64,000 bases of DNA from Bacteroidales bacterium (GTDB taxonomy: Bacteria > Bacteroidota > Bacteroidia > Bacteroidales > UBA12077). The position numbers and the translations under genes are program-made. The notes under the pieces are model-generated. The model did not search any database. It was not told the origin of the DNA and saw only the letters and a program-made list of their open reading frames with translations. The stretch is taken from assembly GCA_013138975.1 (NCBI GenBank), contig WTBR01000031.1, positions 1 through 64,000 on the forward strand, in the 5' to 3' direction. Numbering within the stretch: position 1 is the stretch's first letter; each line of letters begins with the position of its first letter. This document shows, one piece after another, positions 27,491 to 36,005 of the stretch.

Positions 27491-28507
27491 TTAAAGTACA
27501 AGGCTTTCTCTAACTCCACCCGGTACAAATAATGCACGCATTCTTGCATTTTGTCCTTCAGTAAACATATACATACAATCATCATAAACATAATCCATGT
27601 AGTTCATAGTCATATCATTTGTTCTGCAATGTTCTGTTGGATATGTTGGACAAGAATAGTTTGCTTGATCTGAAACAGGTGTGTCAGCAACATAGTCATC
27701 ACGATTACATCTACCATCACCCCAGATATGACGTAGGTTTAACCAGTGACCTACTTCATGAGTAGCAGTTCTTCCATCACCATAAACACCACCAACAACA
27801 CCAAAATAATCTTTACCAATAACTACACCATCAGTAGCAGGATCGCCACCAGGAAACTGAGCATAACCTAAAATACCACCACCGATATCACAAACCCAAA
27901 GGTTTAAGTATGTGCTAGGATCAGTTACATCAATTCCACCTGAACTTGAACGTTTCATAGCATCGCTTGTTCCCCATTCTGCTAATGTAGAAATTTCTCT
28001 ATTAACACCAGCAAGAACAAAAGTAATACCACAATCAGCTACAACAGGAGCGAATTCAGCTGGAGTTCCACTTGTATTTGGATTTAAATTGGTAAAATCC
28101 ATAGTTAAAACATCAATTTGAGAATTAATTTGAGCAGTAGTAACCTCACCATTATAATCTTCAAGAATGTTAACTATTACAGGAATAGTAATAGCACCTT
28201 CATAAGCACCATCATCTTCTACAGGAGCCGGTTTTTTACTAGTACTAATTCTTGTATCTTTTTCGATCTTATACATTGTTGCTTCTAAACCAGGATTATT
28301 TCTTAGTTTCTCGTTAAGAACATGCATTGAATAGCAACCACGACCGTGTTCGTGAGCACCTTTTAGATCAGCTTCATCTGTATATGCAGACCAATCACTC
28401 ATGTCAACTTTAACAGTTGCATCTTGTGACTTAATTACTTCAGTATCTTTCTGACAAGCTGTAAAACTAACAGCTACTACAGCAAATAAAATAAAAATTT
28501 TCTTCAT
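27491..28507 (-). CDS. M43 zinc metalloprotease lipoprotein, copy 2
   Basis: The 338-residue protein is highly similar to copy 1 along its whole length, with the same lipobox (VSFTAC), zinc motif HEVGHWLNLRH and Met-turn. It differs mainly in the propeptide, which is acidic before the catalytic domain, and in the last loop (EHCRTNDMTMNYM). It has its own terminator and its own upstream repeats, so each copy is likely a separate transcript. Confidence 0.9.
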   Translation of the reverse strand: MKKIFILFAVVAVSFTACQKDTEVIKSQDATVKVDMSDWSAYTDEADLKGAHEHGRGCYSMHVLNEKLRNNPGLEATMYKIEKDTRISTSKKPAPVEDDGAYEGAITIPVIVNILEDYNGEVTTAQINSQIDVLTMDFTNLNPNTSGTPAEFAPVVADCGITFVLAGVNREISTLAEWGTSDAMKRSSSGGIDVTDPSTYLNLWVCDIGGGILGYAQFPGGDPATDGVVIGKDYFGVVGGVYGDGRTATHEVGHWLNLRHIWGDGRCNRDDYVADTPVSDQANYSCPTYPTEHCRTNDMTMNYMDYVYDDCMYMFTEGQNARMRALFVPGGVRESLVL

Positions 28508-28550
28508 GTTTTTGATTTTTTGGTTAGAAATTAGTAATGTTTTAAATTTA

Positions 28551-28577
28551 TATACATTTTCATTTTTAAAATGTATA
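28551..28577 (-). promoter_or_regulatory. conserved inverted repeat in the M43 copy 2 leader
   Basis: TATACATTTT / AAAATGTATA, a perfect 10-bp stem with a 7-nt loop, 44 bases upstream of the start; counterpart of the element at 26819-26842. Confidence 0.5.
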
Positions 28578-28679
28578 ATCGGGTATTTAATTGAAAACGA
28601 AAATAGAAATTCTAAACAAAATATCTTCTATAGATTTAAAAGCGTAGCCATTTAGTTTATAAGCGTAGCGTAAAGATTT

Positions 28680-28730
28680 ATATTCGTTATTTACGCAATT
28701 CATATTCGTTAGTGTATGATTTATATTCGT
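28680..28730 (-). promoter_or_regulatory. three ATATTCGT direct repeats (copy 2)
   Basis: ATATTCGT begins at 28680, 28702 and 28723 (22 and 21 bp apart), about 173-223 bp upstream of copy 2. Two AGCGTAGC words (28641 and 28662) repeat with the same 21-bp step just beside them. Confidence 0.55.
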
Positions 28731-28913
28731 AAGGAAATAATTTTAATATAGGGCTGTGTCGATAATGTCTACTTCGTAAATCAAATAGGTTTTAATTTTA
28801 TTTTTAACTATTTAAATAATAGCTTTATACTGAAATAATTCCATTTAAAGATTGAAAGAAAAAGTTTGTTATTCTTTTATTTATAAGGTTTTTTTGAAGA
28901 ATATTCATGTAGT

Positions 28914-29087
28914 TTAACTTTCTAAAGTATTCTTTAGCCATTCGCTTATCTTATTGAGCTTGTATTCATTCTTTCCTTGCTCAAACTCACTTTCTGTATG
29001 ATTTTTTACAGCGCCGTCTTTTTCAATGGTTAATTTTCTGACATATGCTTCTTTTTGTTCTCTTTCATTTGCTCTAGTGTGTTGTCA
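28914..29087 (-). pseudogene. truncated gene fragment of unknown family
   Basis: Reading leftward, a frame without a start encodes about 57 residues, including EREQKEAYVRKLTIEKDGAV and NEYKLNKISEWLKNTLES before a TAA. Codon use and charged-helix composition look coding. It is probably the 3' remnant of a gene lost when the M43 array formed. I do not recognise the family. Confidence 0.35.
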
Positions 29088-29471
29088 TGACTCATATATT
29101 TAAGCTACTAAGTTGGAGGGAGTCTATTGTAGTATAAAATTCATCTATTTTTTCCAGTCTCAGATAATATTTGCAGTTTCTTTAAGCCGTTTAATTCAAC
29201 TATTTTCTTCATGCTACGCATTTTAATAAAGTGTATTTATAGGCAAAACCTTTGTAAAAAAGAACTTGCTTACTTAAGCCATCTATTATCTGGTAATTAT
29301 GGTGTTTAAAAGGTATTTTGATTTTTAAAAGTTCTGAGCTGTATTGTTTCAAAATGCAAACATTTTGTGAAAGGATCTCTTGGATTATACACCAGCTCTC
29401 GGGGCGAAATTAAAAAGATATCATTTATTGATAGCTCGTCAGCTTGCGGAGAAGCAGGACAGTTGATAATA

Positions 29472-29501
29472 AAAAAACCAGAGAAACGAACTTCTCTGGT
29501 T
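29472..29501 (-). terminator. terminator of M43 copy 3
   Basis: ACCAGAGAA / TTCTCTGGT stem with a 6-nt loop preceded by a run of A (T on the minus strand); nearly the same sequence as the copy 1 terminator. Confidence 0.8.
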
Positions 29502-29555
29502 TAAACTATATTTTTAAAACTTGTTAACCTATATTAGGATTACTAGTTTTGATTA

Positions 29556-30587
29556 TTACAGTACAAGACTTTCTCTAGCTCCACCTGGTACAAATAATGC
29601 ACGCATTCTTGCATTTTGTCCTTCACTAAACATATACATACAATCGTCATAAACATAATCCATGTAGTTCATTGTCATGTCATTAGAAACACAATGTACA
29701 AGTGGATATACTGGACAAGCCCAGTTAGGCTGATCTGAAACAGGAGTATCAGTAACATAATCATCACGATTACATTTGCCATCTCCCCAGATGTGACGTA
29801 AGTTCAACCAGTGACCTACTTCATGAGTAGCAGTTCTTCCTTGACCATAAACTCCACCAACAACACCAAAATAATCTTTACCAATAACTACACCATCAGT
29901 AGCTTCTGCTCCACCAGGAAACTGAGCATAACCTAAAATACCACCACCTATATCACAAACCCAAAGGTTTAAATATGTGCTAGGATCAGTTACATCAATA
30001 CCACCTTGGCTTGAAAGTTTCATTGCATCGTTAGTTCCCCATTCTGCTAATGTAGAAATCTCTCTATTAACACCAGCAAGAACGAAAGTAATACCACAAT
30101 CAGCTACAACAGGAGCAAATTCAGAAGGAATTCCACTTGTGTTTGGATTTAAATTAGTATAATCCATTGTTAAAACAGCAATTTGAGAATTAATTTGAGC
30201 TTCAGTAACTTCACCAATATAATCTTCAAGAATGTTTACAATTACAGGAATAGTAACAGGACCTTCATAAGGATCGTCAACTACAGGAGTTGGTCTAGCA
30301 GCATCAGGAGTAGATTTACCAGTAACTTCTCTTGTTAATATTTCGATGTTACGCATTGTTTCTTCTAAACCAGGATTGTTTCTTAATTTCTCGTTAAGAA
30401 CGTGCATTGAATAACATCCACGACCATGTTCGTGAGTAGCTTTTGTAAGATCAGCTTCATCTGTATAAGCATTCCAATCAGTCATGTCAACAGAAACTGT
30501 TTTGTCTGGAGATACGATCTCAGCATCTTTCTGACAAGCTGTAAAACTAACAGCTACTACAGCAAATAAAATAAAAATTTTCTTCAT
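29556..30587 (-). CDS. M43 zinc metalloprotease lipoprotein, copy 3
   Basis: The 343-residue protein is the third paralog, with lipobox VSFTAC, HEVGHWLNLRHIWGD and the same C-terminal ESLVL. Its propeptide is a little longer (TPDAARPTPVVDDPYEG) than in the other copies. High similarity of catalytic domains with divergent propeptides suggests recent duplication followed by changes in activation or targeting. Confidence 0.9.
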   Translation of the reverse strand: MKKIFILFAVVAVSFTACQKDAEIVSPDKTVSVDMTDWNAYTDEADLTKATHEHGRGCYSMHVLNEKLRNNPGLEETMRNIEILTREVTGKSTPDAARPTPVVDDPYEGPVTIPVIVNILEDYIGEVTEAQINSQIAVLTMDYTNLNPNTSGIPSEFAPVVADCGITFVLAGVNREISTLAEWGTNDAMKLSSQGGIDVTDPSTYLNLWVCDIGGGILGYAQFPGGAEATDGVVIGKDYFGVVGGVYGQGRTATHEVGHWLNLRHIWGDGKCNRDDYVTDTPVSDQPNWACPVYPLVHCVSNDMTMNYMDYVYDDCMYMFSEGQNARMRALFVPGGARESLVL

Positions 30588-31074
30588 GTTTTTGTTTTTA
30601 AATTAATTAATAAATTAGAATTAGTAAATTTTATTAATTGCAATATACTGTATTCGTAATCTGAAAAATTGCACTAATTTATATTCGTACGGGTTTGATT
30701 TATATTTGCATGAAGGCGTAGTTTTTTTATTTTGGTTTTGCAGGCATTGTTTTATTGTCCTAATATACAGATAATTAAAAAATTATTATTGCTAATTCTT
30801 CGGTATTATTTTCATCTTTAATTTTATTTAAGTAATAGGAAGTCAGTGTTATAGGGTTTTAAAGAGAGAAGTTAAATTTTAATATTATAAATCTTTGTAA
30901 TCTTGATTTAATATCTTTAAATTTCTAGTTCAATATTATTTATATATTTATATATTGTAATGTGATAAAAGTGAACATAATTTGCATTGACTGGTATTCT
31001 TTATAGGCATTACTTTTATTGGACCTTATAAAAAAGCATAATAAGTGTTTTAGTATTAATTTAAATTTATCGTT
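30588..31074. other. divergent intergenic region between M43 copy 3 and pxpA
   Basis: No gene. It carries TATTCGT-type repeats at 30650-30709 and AT-rich DNA that must include the pxpA promoter. Confidence 0.4.
30650..30709 (-). promoter_or_regulatory. degenerate ATATTCGT repeats (copy 3)
   Basis: GTATTCGT at 30650, ATATTCGT at 30681 and ATATTTGC at 30702. Only the last pair keeps the 21-bp step. It lies 63-122 bp upstream of copy 3, closer than in the other two. Confidence 0.4.
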
Positions 31075-31833
31075 ATGACTATTGATTTAAATTCAGATTT
31101 AGGTGAAAGCTATGGTAATTTCAAGATGGGAAACGATGCAGAGATAATAAAATATATTACTTCTGCTAATATTGCCTGTGGATTTCATGGAGGTGATCCT
31201 TTAGTAATTGAAAAAACAGTTAAATTAGCTTTAGAAAATAATGTGACTATCGGAGCTCATCCAAGTTATAATGATTTACAAGGCTTTGGACGTCGTTCAA
31301 TAAAAGTAAATAATGATGATTTATATGCAATGATACTATACCAAGTGGGAGCACTAAAAGCAATGACTGATGCTCTTGGAGGTAAACTACATCATGTAAA
31401 ACCACATGGAGCAATGTATAATGATTTAGCAAATAGTTTTCAAAAGTCGAAAGTTGTTTGCGAAGCAATTCATAAAATTGATCCCGAATTAATTATTGTT
31501 GGATTAGCAAATTCTGAGATTCAGAATGCAGCACGAGAAGTAGGATTAAAAAGTGCATGTGAGGTATTTGCTGATAGAGCATATAATGATGATGGATCTT
31601 TAGTGGCCAGATATAAATACGGTGCAGTATTTCACGATAGCGAAACGTGTTTAAAACAGGTAAAACAACTAATAACTGAAAATACTTTGCAATCTGTTAA
31701 TGGTAATAAAATTGAAATGTGCGTGGATACTATTTGTATAAACGCAGATCATGCAGAAGCTCTTGATTTCGTTAAACGCTTTCATGAGTTTCTTGCTCAA
31801 AAGAATATAAAATTAGAGAGTTTAAAGGCTTAA
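31075..31833 (+). CDS. pxpA: 5-oxoprolinase subunit A (LamB/YcsF family)
   Basis: The 252-residue protein matches the family along its length: start DLNSDLGESYGNF, then SANIACGFHGGDP, IGAHPSYNDLQGFGRR, HVKPHGAMYND and the late EVFADRAYNDDGSLV. PxpA with PxpB and PxpC opens 5-oxoproline to glutamate using ATP. The pxpB and pxpC genes are not next to it here, so they are either elsewhere or missing. It is a single gene with its own terminator. Confidence 0.92.
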   Translation: MTIDLNSDLGESYGNFKMGNDAEIIKYITSANIACGFHGGDPLVIEKTVKLALENNVTIGAHPSYNDLQGFGRRSIKVNNDDLYAMILYQVGALKAMTDALGGKLHHVKPHGAMYNDLANSFQKSKVVCEAIHKIDPELIIVGLANSEIQNAAREVGLKSACEVFADRAYNDDGSLVARYKYGAVFHDSETCLKQVKQLITENTLQSVNGNKIEMCVDTICINADHAEALDFVKRFHEFLAQKNIKLESLKA

Positions 31834-31878
31834 ATTAGTTCTGAATTAATGATCATAATTGATTTTTTCATTTTAGAA

Positions 31879-31906
31879 TAAAAGGGGATGAAAAATCCCC
31901 TTTTTT
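31879..31906 (+). terminator. rho-independent terminator
   Basis: Stem AAAAGGGGAT / ATCCCCTTTT with a short A-rich loop, followed by T residues; ends pxpA and, in reverse, may also help end the metal operon. Confidence 0.85.
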
Positions 31907-31926
31907 ATTCGCTTCAAATGCTCAGG

Positions 31927-32265
31927 TTACAATTTCCTTTCATATTTACAACATCCGGCTAATGAATTATAAACTTCATCACTAGATTTTTCTTTTTCTG
32001 TATCATGACCTACTTTAGCTATTGCTTTGTGAATATCTGTAAGTTTCACTTTACTTTCGTCAAATGAAATCTCTGCCATTTTAGTTTCTTTATCCCATTC
32101 GGCTTTTGAAACTCCATCCAGATCCAATACAGCTTTTTCTATACGATTTTCGCACATTCCACAATTACCAAAAACTTTGAATTTCTCTGTTTTTATATTT
32201 TGAGCAAGAGCAGAAAAGCTTATACTCAAAATAAATAACATACTTAATAATACTGTCTTTTTCAT
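31927..32265 (-). CDS. periplasmic HMA-domain metal-binding protein
   Basis: The 112-residue protein has a signal peptide (about residues 1-21). An HMA domain follows with the metal pair in GNCGMCENRIE, and a C-terminal SLAGCCKYER adds a second Cys pair. The same HMA-then-CC layout appears three more times in this locus. It is last in the leftward efflux operon and probably shuttles Cu(I) or a similar soft metal in the periplasm. Confidence 0.8.
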   Translation of the reverse strand: MKKTVLLSMLFILSISFSALAQNIKTEKFKVFGNCGMCENRIEKAVLDLDGVSKAEWDKETKMAEISFDESKVKLTDIHKAIAKVGHDTEKEKSSDEVYNSLAGCCKYERKL

Positions 32266-32307
32266 ATCAATTTGTTTTAGTGAGTATTAATTAAAACTTA
32301 TTTGTTA

Positions 32308-32832
32308 TTATTCTTTAGTTCCTTGAAACTGATAATTATGATCTGCCATTTTAAAGTTATAACCAAACGAATGTTTCATCACATCAAACCCTCCAAAATG
32401 CTCATCTCCATCAATATGTTCATCTCCCATATGATGTATCCATTCTGTTTCACCATTTTGCATGTCACCCATCATACCTCCCGTCATATGACCTTCTCCA
32501 TATCTGTGACCATACATATGCTCAAAATCATCACCTGTTAAACAAACCATAACACTATCCTGATGTTCAAAATAATTAAGCATAAATGTGGTGTCAAAAT
32601 CTTGTCCATAACAATGAACTTCAATTTGCATATTACCTAGCATTGTTACGTTAGCATTTGCAGGAAAATTCACTAGATTATTATTTGCATTACTTTTTAA
32701 ATTGCTTTCTATTGTAATAGTCCCGTTGTAGTTTCCATCAATTGAATTGATAGTTGAATCTTCTGTTTTTTCACAAGCTGTTGCAAAAACAATTACTATC
32801 ATAGTCACTAAATAAATTCTAATCTTTTTCAT
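32308..32832 (-). CDS. His/Met-rich lipoprotein of the metal efflux operon
   Basis: The 174-residue protein has a lipoprotein signal (lipobox near FATACEK, Cys20). A beta-rich middle with an NGTITIES strand follows, and its last third has many His and Met (EHMYGHRYGEGHM, GGMMGDM, EWIHHMGDEHIDGDEH). Such composition is typical of copper or silver binders (as in CusF/SilE-like chaperones), though I recognise no named family. It lies 11 bases downstream of the adaptor gene, so it is co-transcribed. Confidence 0.65.
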   Translation of the reverse strand: MKKIRIYLVTMIVIVFATACEKTEDSTINSIDGNYNGTITIESNLKSNANNNLVNFPANANVTMLGNMQIEVHCYGQDFDTTFMLNYFEHQDSVMVCLTGDDFEHMYGHRYGEGHMTGGMMGDMQNGETEWIHHMGDEHIDGDEHFGGFDVMKHSFGYNFKMADHNYQFQGTKE

Positions 32833-32843
32833 ATCTTCTTTTT

Positions 32844-34760
32844 TTAATTTGTATTTCTATATAAGCAGCATTCTGGTAATGCATCATAAACTTCATCCTG
32901 TGCTTTTACCATTTTTGTGTCATGACCAACTTTAGCAATAGCTTTGTGAATATCCATTACATCCAGTTTTTTACTGTGTGTTATGTTAATTATTTTTGAT
33001 TCCTGATTCCAATCTGCAGTTTTAACTCCTTTAATTGATAAGGCGGCTTTTTCAATTCTTGATTTACACATTCCACATTCACCACCAACATGAAATTCAG
33101 TATTTAACACGGAATTACCGGAATTATTATATTCTAATCTTTCATATAAACAACATCCAGGTAAACCATTATAAATTTCATCCGAAGCTTTTTCAAGTTC
33201 GGTGTCATGCCCTGCATTAGCAATAGCTTTATGGATTTCATTTAGCTTTACTTTTTTTGCATCAAATGATAAATGAAGAATATGATCTTCAGTATTCCAT
33301 TCGGCTTGATCTACACCATTTAAAGCCAATGCTGTTTCTTCAATTCTTGATTTACACATTTCGCAAGCGCCACCAACTTCAAACATCTCATGTTTTAAGT
33401 TTTCAGAAGTACTTTTATGTTCCGCATGTTCTTGATTCGGATCCATCTCGCCATGATTATGACTCGTTGAATTCATTCCTCCTTCGGGATTCATCATACT
33501 TGGTAATCCAATTAATTGTGATGCAGCATCGATTTTAAATACTCCATTAACGGCTATTTCTTCACCTTCATGTAATCCTTGAGATATTACATAAAATGAA
33601 CCAGCTTCCGAACCAAGAACCACTTCTCTGTAAAGGAATGATGGTGTTTTGCGATTAGGTACTTTAACGTATACAATGGCTCGTTTTCCAGTCCAAAGTA
33701 TTGCCGATTTTGGAACGAGAATTTCATTACTACTTTCAGCAATTTTAGAGTTTAACAAACCAGAAGTAAACATCTCAGGTTTTAAATTCATTTTTGTATT
33801 TGGTACTTCAACTCGAACTTTTGTAACACGAGTTTGTCCGTTAATAAAAGGATCAATAAAACTAACCTTTGCAGTAAAGTTTTTACCGGGCAATGCCTGA
33901 ACGGTAAAATCTATTTTGTCACCTAACTTAATCCAAGGAAGATCGCTTTCGTATGCATCGAACATAACCCAAACTTTGGTTAAATCGACAACTTTAAATA
34001 GAGCTGTTCCTTCTTTAACATAATCTCCAGAAGCAACATGTCGCATTGTAACAGTTCCTGCAGTAGGGGATAGTACATCAAAATAAATTTGAGGTTCCCC
34101 TTTTTCTTCGATATCTGTAATTTGCTTATCAGATAAATCCCAAAGTTTCAATTTTCCTTTTGCAGCAGCATAAAGTGATGGTCTACTATCCTTAAAACTA
34201 ATAGCTTCTAATAATTCGCGCTGTGCAGTAACCAAGTTTGGAGAATATATTGTTGCTAGTTTTTCTCCTTTTTTAACATTTTGCCCTGTAAAATTAACAA
34301 AGAGTTTTTCTATGCGTCCTCCAAACCGAGCAGTTAATTCAGTAATGTTACGTTCATCCGCCTGAACTTTACCCTGTAGGTAAACCGATTTTTCAGGTAC
34401 TCCCTTCGAAACTACTATGGTTTGAATCATTGCTAATTTAGCAGCAGATTCAGTCATTACAATTTCGTTTGGATCTACATCATCTCCTTCTGATTGCATT
34501 GATTTAAGTGGGATTAAATCCATGGCACAAATTGGGCATAAACCGAATTTATCTTGTTTTATTTGTGGATGCATAGAGCAAGTCCACACTTCAGGCTCAG
34601 CAGATTCATGATTATGACCTTCATGTCCTTCCATTTCCTGATTTGCAATAATAGCTGCATCTGATGAATGAAAGAAAATCCATCCTAAAAACATTCCTGT
34701 AATTAATACTCCTATTACAAGTTTGTAGTTTTCTTTTATATTTTGAATTATATTTTTCAT
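32844..34760 (-). CDS. cusB: CusB-type RND adaptor with N-terminal metal motif and two C-terminal HMA domains
   Basis: The 638-residue protein is about 200 longer than usual CusB. After a membrane anchor it carries a heavy-metal-binding motif (WTCSMHPQI with CPICAMDLIPL), then the barrel-sandwich and beta-barrel adaptor domains (about residues 100-420). Two HMA domains follow (about 455-545 and 550-638), with GACEMCKSRIE and GECGMCKSRIE, each ending in a Cys pair (LPGCCLYE, LPECCLYR). It links the inner-membrane pump to the outer channel; the extra HMA domains presumably hand metal to it. The start lies 12 bases after the cusC-like stop. Confidence 0.85.
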   Translation of the reverse strand: MKNIIQNIKENYKLVIGVLITGMFLGWIFFHSSDAAIIANQEMEGHEGHNHESAEPEVWTCSMHPQIKQDKFGLCPICAMDLIPLKSMQSEGDDVDPNEIVMTESAAKLAMIQTIVVSKGVPEKSVYLQGKVQADERNITELTARFGGRIEKLFVNFTGQNVKKGEKLATIYSPNLVTAQRELLEAISFKDSRPSLYAAAKGKLKLWDLSDKQITDIEEKGEPQIYFDVLSPTAGTVTMRHVASGDYVKEGTALFKVVDLTKVWVMFDAYESDLPWIKLGDKIDFTVQALPGKNFTAKVSFIDPFINGQTRVTKVRVEVPNTKMNLKPEMFTSGLLNSKIAESSNEILVPKSAILWTGKRAIVYVKVPNRKTPSFLYREVVLGSEAGSFYVISQGLHEGEEIAVNGVFKIDAASQLIGLPSMMNPEGGMNSTSHNHGEMDPNQEHAEHKSTSENLKHEMFEVGGACEMCKSRIEETALALNGVDQAEWNTEDHILHLSFDAKKVKLNEIHKAIANAGHDTELEKASDEIYNGLPGCCLYERLEYNNSGNSVLNTEFHVGGECGMCKSRIEKAALSIKGVKTADWNQESKIINITHSKKLDVMDIHKAIAKVGHDTKMVKAQDEVYDALPECCLYRNTN

Positions 34761-34772
34761 AATGATGTATAA

Positions 34773-36005
34773 TTAATTCCCCATTAAATATGTGATGAAT
34801 GAAATTGCTGCTTGTTTATCTGATCTTGATTTTTCTAATTCCAGATTATATTTCAGAACTTTGCGTTCCATCCTTAATATTTCCTCAAAGTTTTTATTGC
34901 CAGTTGTATAATCTGTTTCTAAAAGTTTAAGAGATTTATTAGATAAATTCAGTTGTGATTCATATAATGAAATTCTGCGATCAGCATCACGGTAATCTTT
35001 CCATCCGTTTTCAAAAAGGATTTCAAGAACATTAATCTTATTTACCTTTTCGTTTTCTTTAGCAGTTTCCAGATATATAACTTCCTGAACCATTGCTTTA
35101 TACTTATTTCTATAAAGAGGAATAGTGATTCCTACTTTTGGAAACATAAAAGCATCAGTGCCAGCCATATTATTATCACCTTTACCAACGAATGTATAAT
35201 CTACACCAATACTGAAACTAGGCTTACCATTCTTGTTGGCAACATCTTTTTTATAGCGTAATGCTTCTGCCTGAAAATCGATACTTAATAACTGATGATT
35301 ATTAATTCGAATAGAATCTAAAGCTTCTTGTTTTGAAAAGCTAAAGTCATTTGTCCATAACGATTCAGGAACTAATATAGATTCATGCTCATCAGTATTT
35401 AACAAATTATTGAACATTACTTCTAAAAAATATTGTTTATCCTTTAAAAGAGCAAGTTGGTTTTCTAAATCACCAATCTCCATTTCAATTCTGTATTCAT
35501 CAACTGCCGAAACTAAACCCGATTCTACCTTTATAATAGCTAACTGTCGAAAAGTATTTAAAATCTCAATATTTTCATCAGTTATAGAAATTGCTTTATT
35601 ATTAAAATAGAGATTGTAATAGGTTGATCTTACTTCGTTAAATAATTCAGACTTTGCTTCATTAAAAACTTCATATTTTGCTTTAGCTAACTGAAATGCT
35701 GCGTTTTCTTTCGCTTTAAGTGTTCCAAACCAAGGAAATATTTGTGAAGCCGAAATCTTAAATTCTTGGGGGCCTACTCTTGTCTCTACAGGTTGAATAA
35801 AGTACCCGAATGCTATTTGCGGATCAGGTAAAGCTTTTACCTGAGGTGCTACTTCCAAAGCCGCCATATATTCGTTGAATTTAGCTTTTAGCCCGGGATT
35901 ATTTTTTGCAGCTGTTTCTAAATATCTATTTAAATCATCTTGTGCTGAAACCATTGAAGAAATCAGCAATAAGAGAATTCCTATAATGGTTTTATATTTT
36001 TTCAT
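34773..36005 (-). CDS. cusC: TolC-family outer-membrane efflux channel
   Basis: The 410-residue protein has a signal peptide (about residues 1-21) and two long-helix repeat halves typical of outer-membrane efflux proteins (KAKYEVFNEAKSELFNEVRS; a second half near residues 240-400). It overlaps the pump gene by 14 bases and precedes the adaptor gene, so it forms the channel of the same tripartite system. The family rarely shows metal specificity by itself; assignment rests on the neighbours. Confidence 0.85.
   Translation of the reverse strand: MKKYKTIIGILLLLISSMVSAQDDLNRYLETAAKNNPGLKAKFNEYMAALEVAPQVKALPDPQIAFGYFIQPVETRVGPQEFKISASQIFPWFGTLKAKENAAFQLAKAKYEVFNEAKSELFNEVRSTYYNLYFNNKAISITDENIEILNTFRQLAIIKVESGLVSAVDEYRIEMEIGDLENQLALLKDKQYFLEVMFNNLLNTDEHESILVPESLWTNDFSFSKQEALDSIRINNHQLLSIDFQAEALRYKKDVANKNGKPSFSIGVDYTFVGKGDNNMAGTDAFMFPKVGITIPLYRNKYKAMVQEVIYLETAKENEKVNKINVLEILFENGWKDYRDADRRISLYESQLNLSNKSLKLLETDYTTGNKNFEEILRMERKVLKYNLELEKSRSDKQAAISFITYLMGN

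Larger units (their letters stand above)
28508..29555. other. 1-kb gap between M43 copies 2 and 3, with gene debris
   Basis: It holds the copy 2 leader inverted repeat, the ATATTCGT repeats (28680-28730), a truncated leftward coding fragment (28914-29087) and the copy 3 terminator. A rightward open stretch around 29335-29505 reads like protein (GEIKKISFIDSSSACGEAG) but has no start and runs into the terminator; it may be another remnant. Confidence 0.45.

Noticed and set aside
32302..33900. Several rightward ORFs opposite the adaptor and lipoprotein genes
   Set aside because: They are antisense shadows of well-supported genes.
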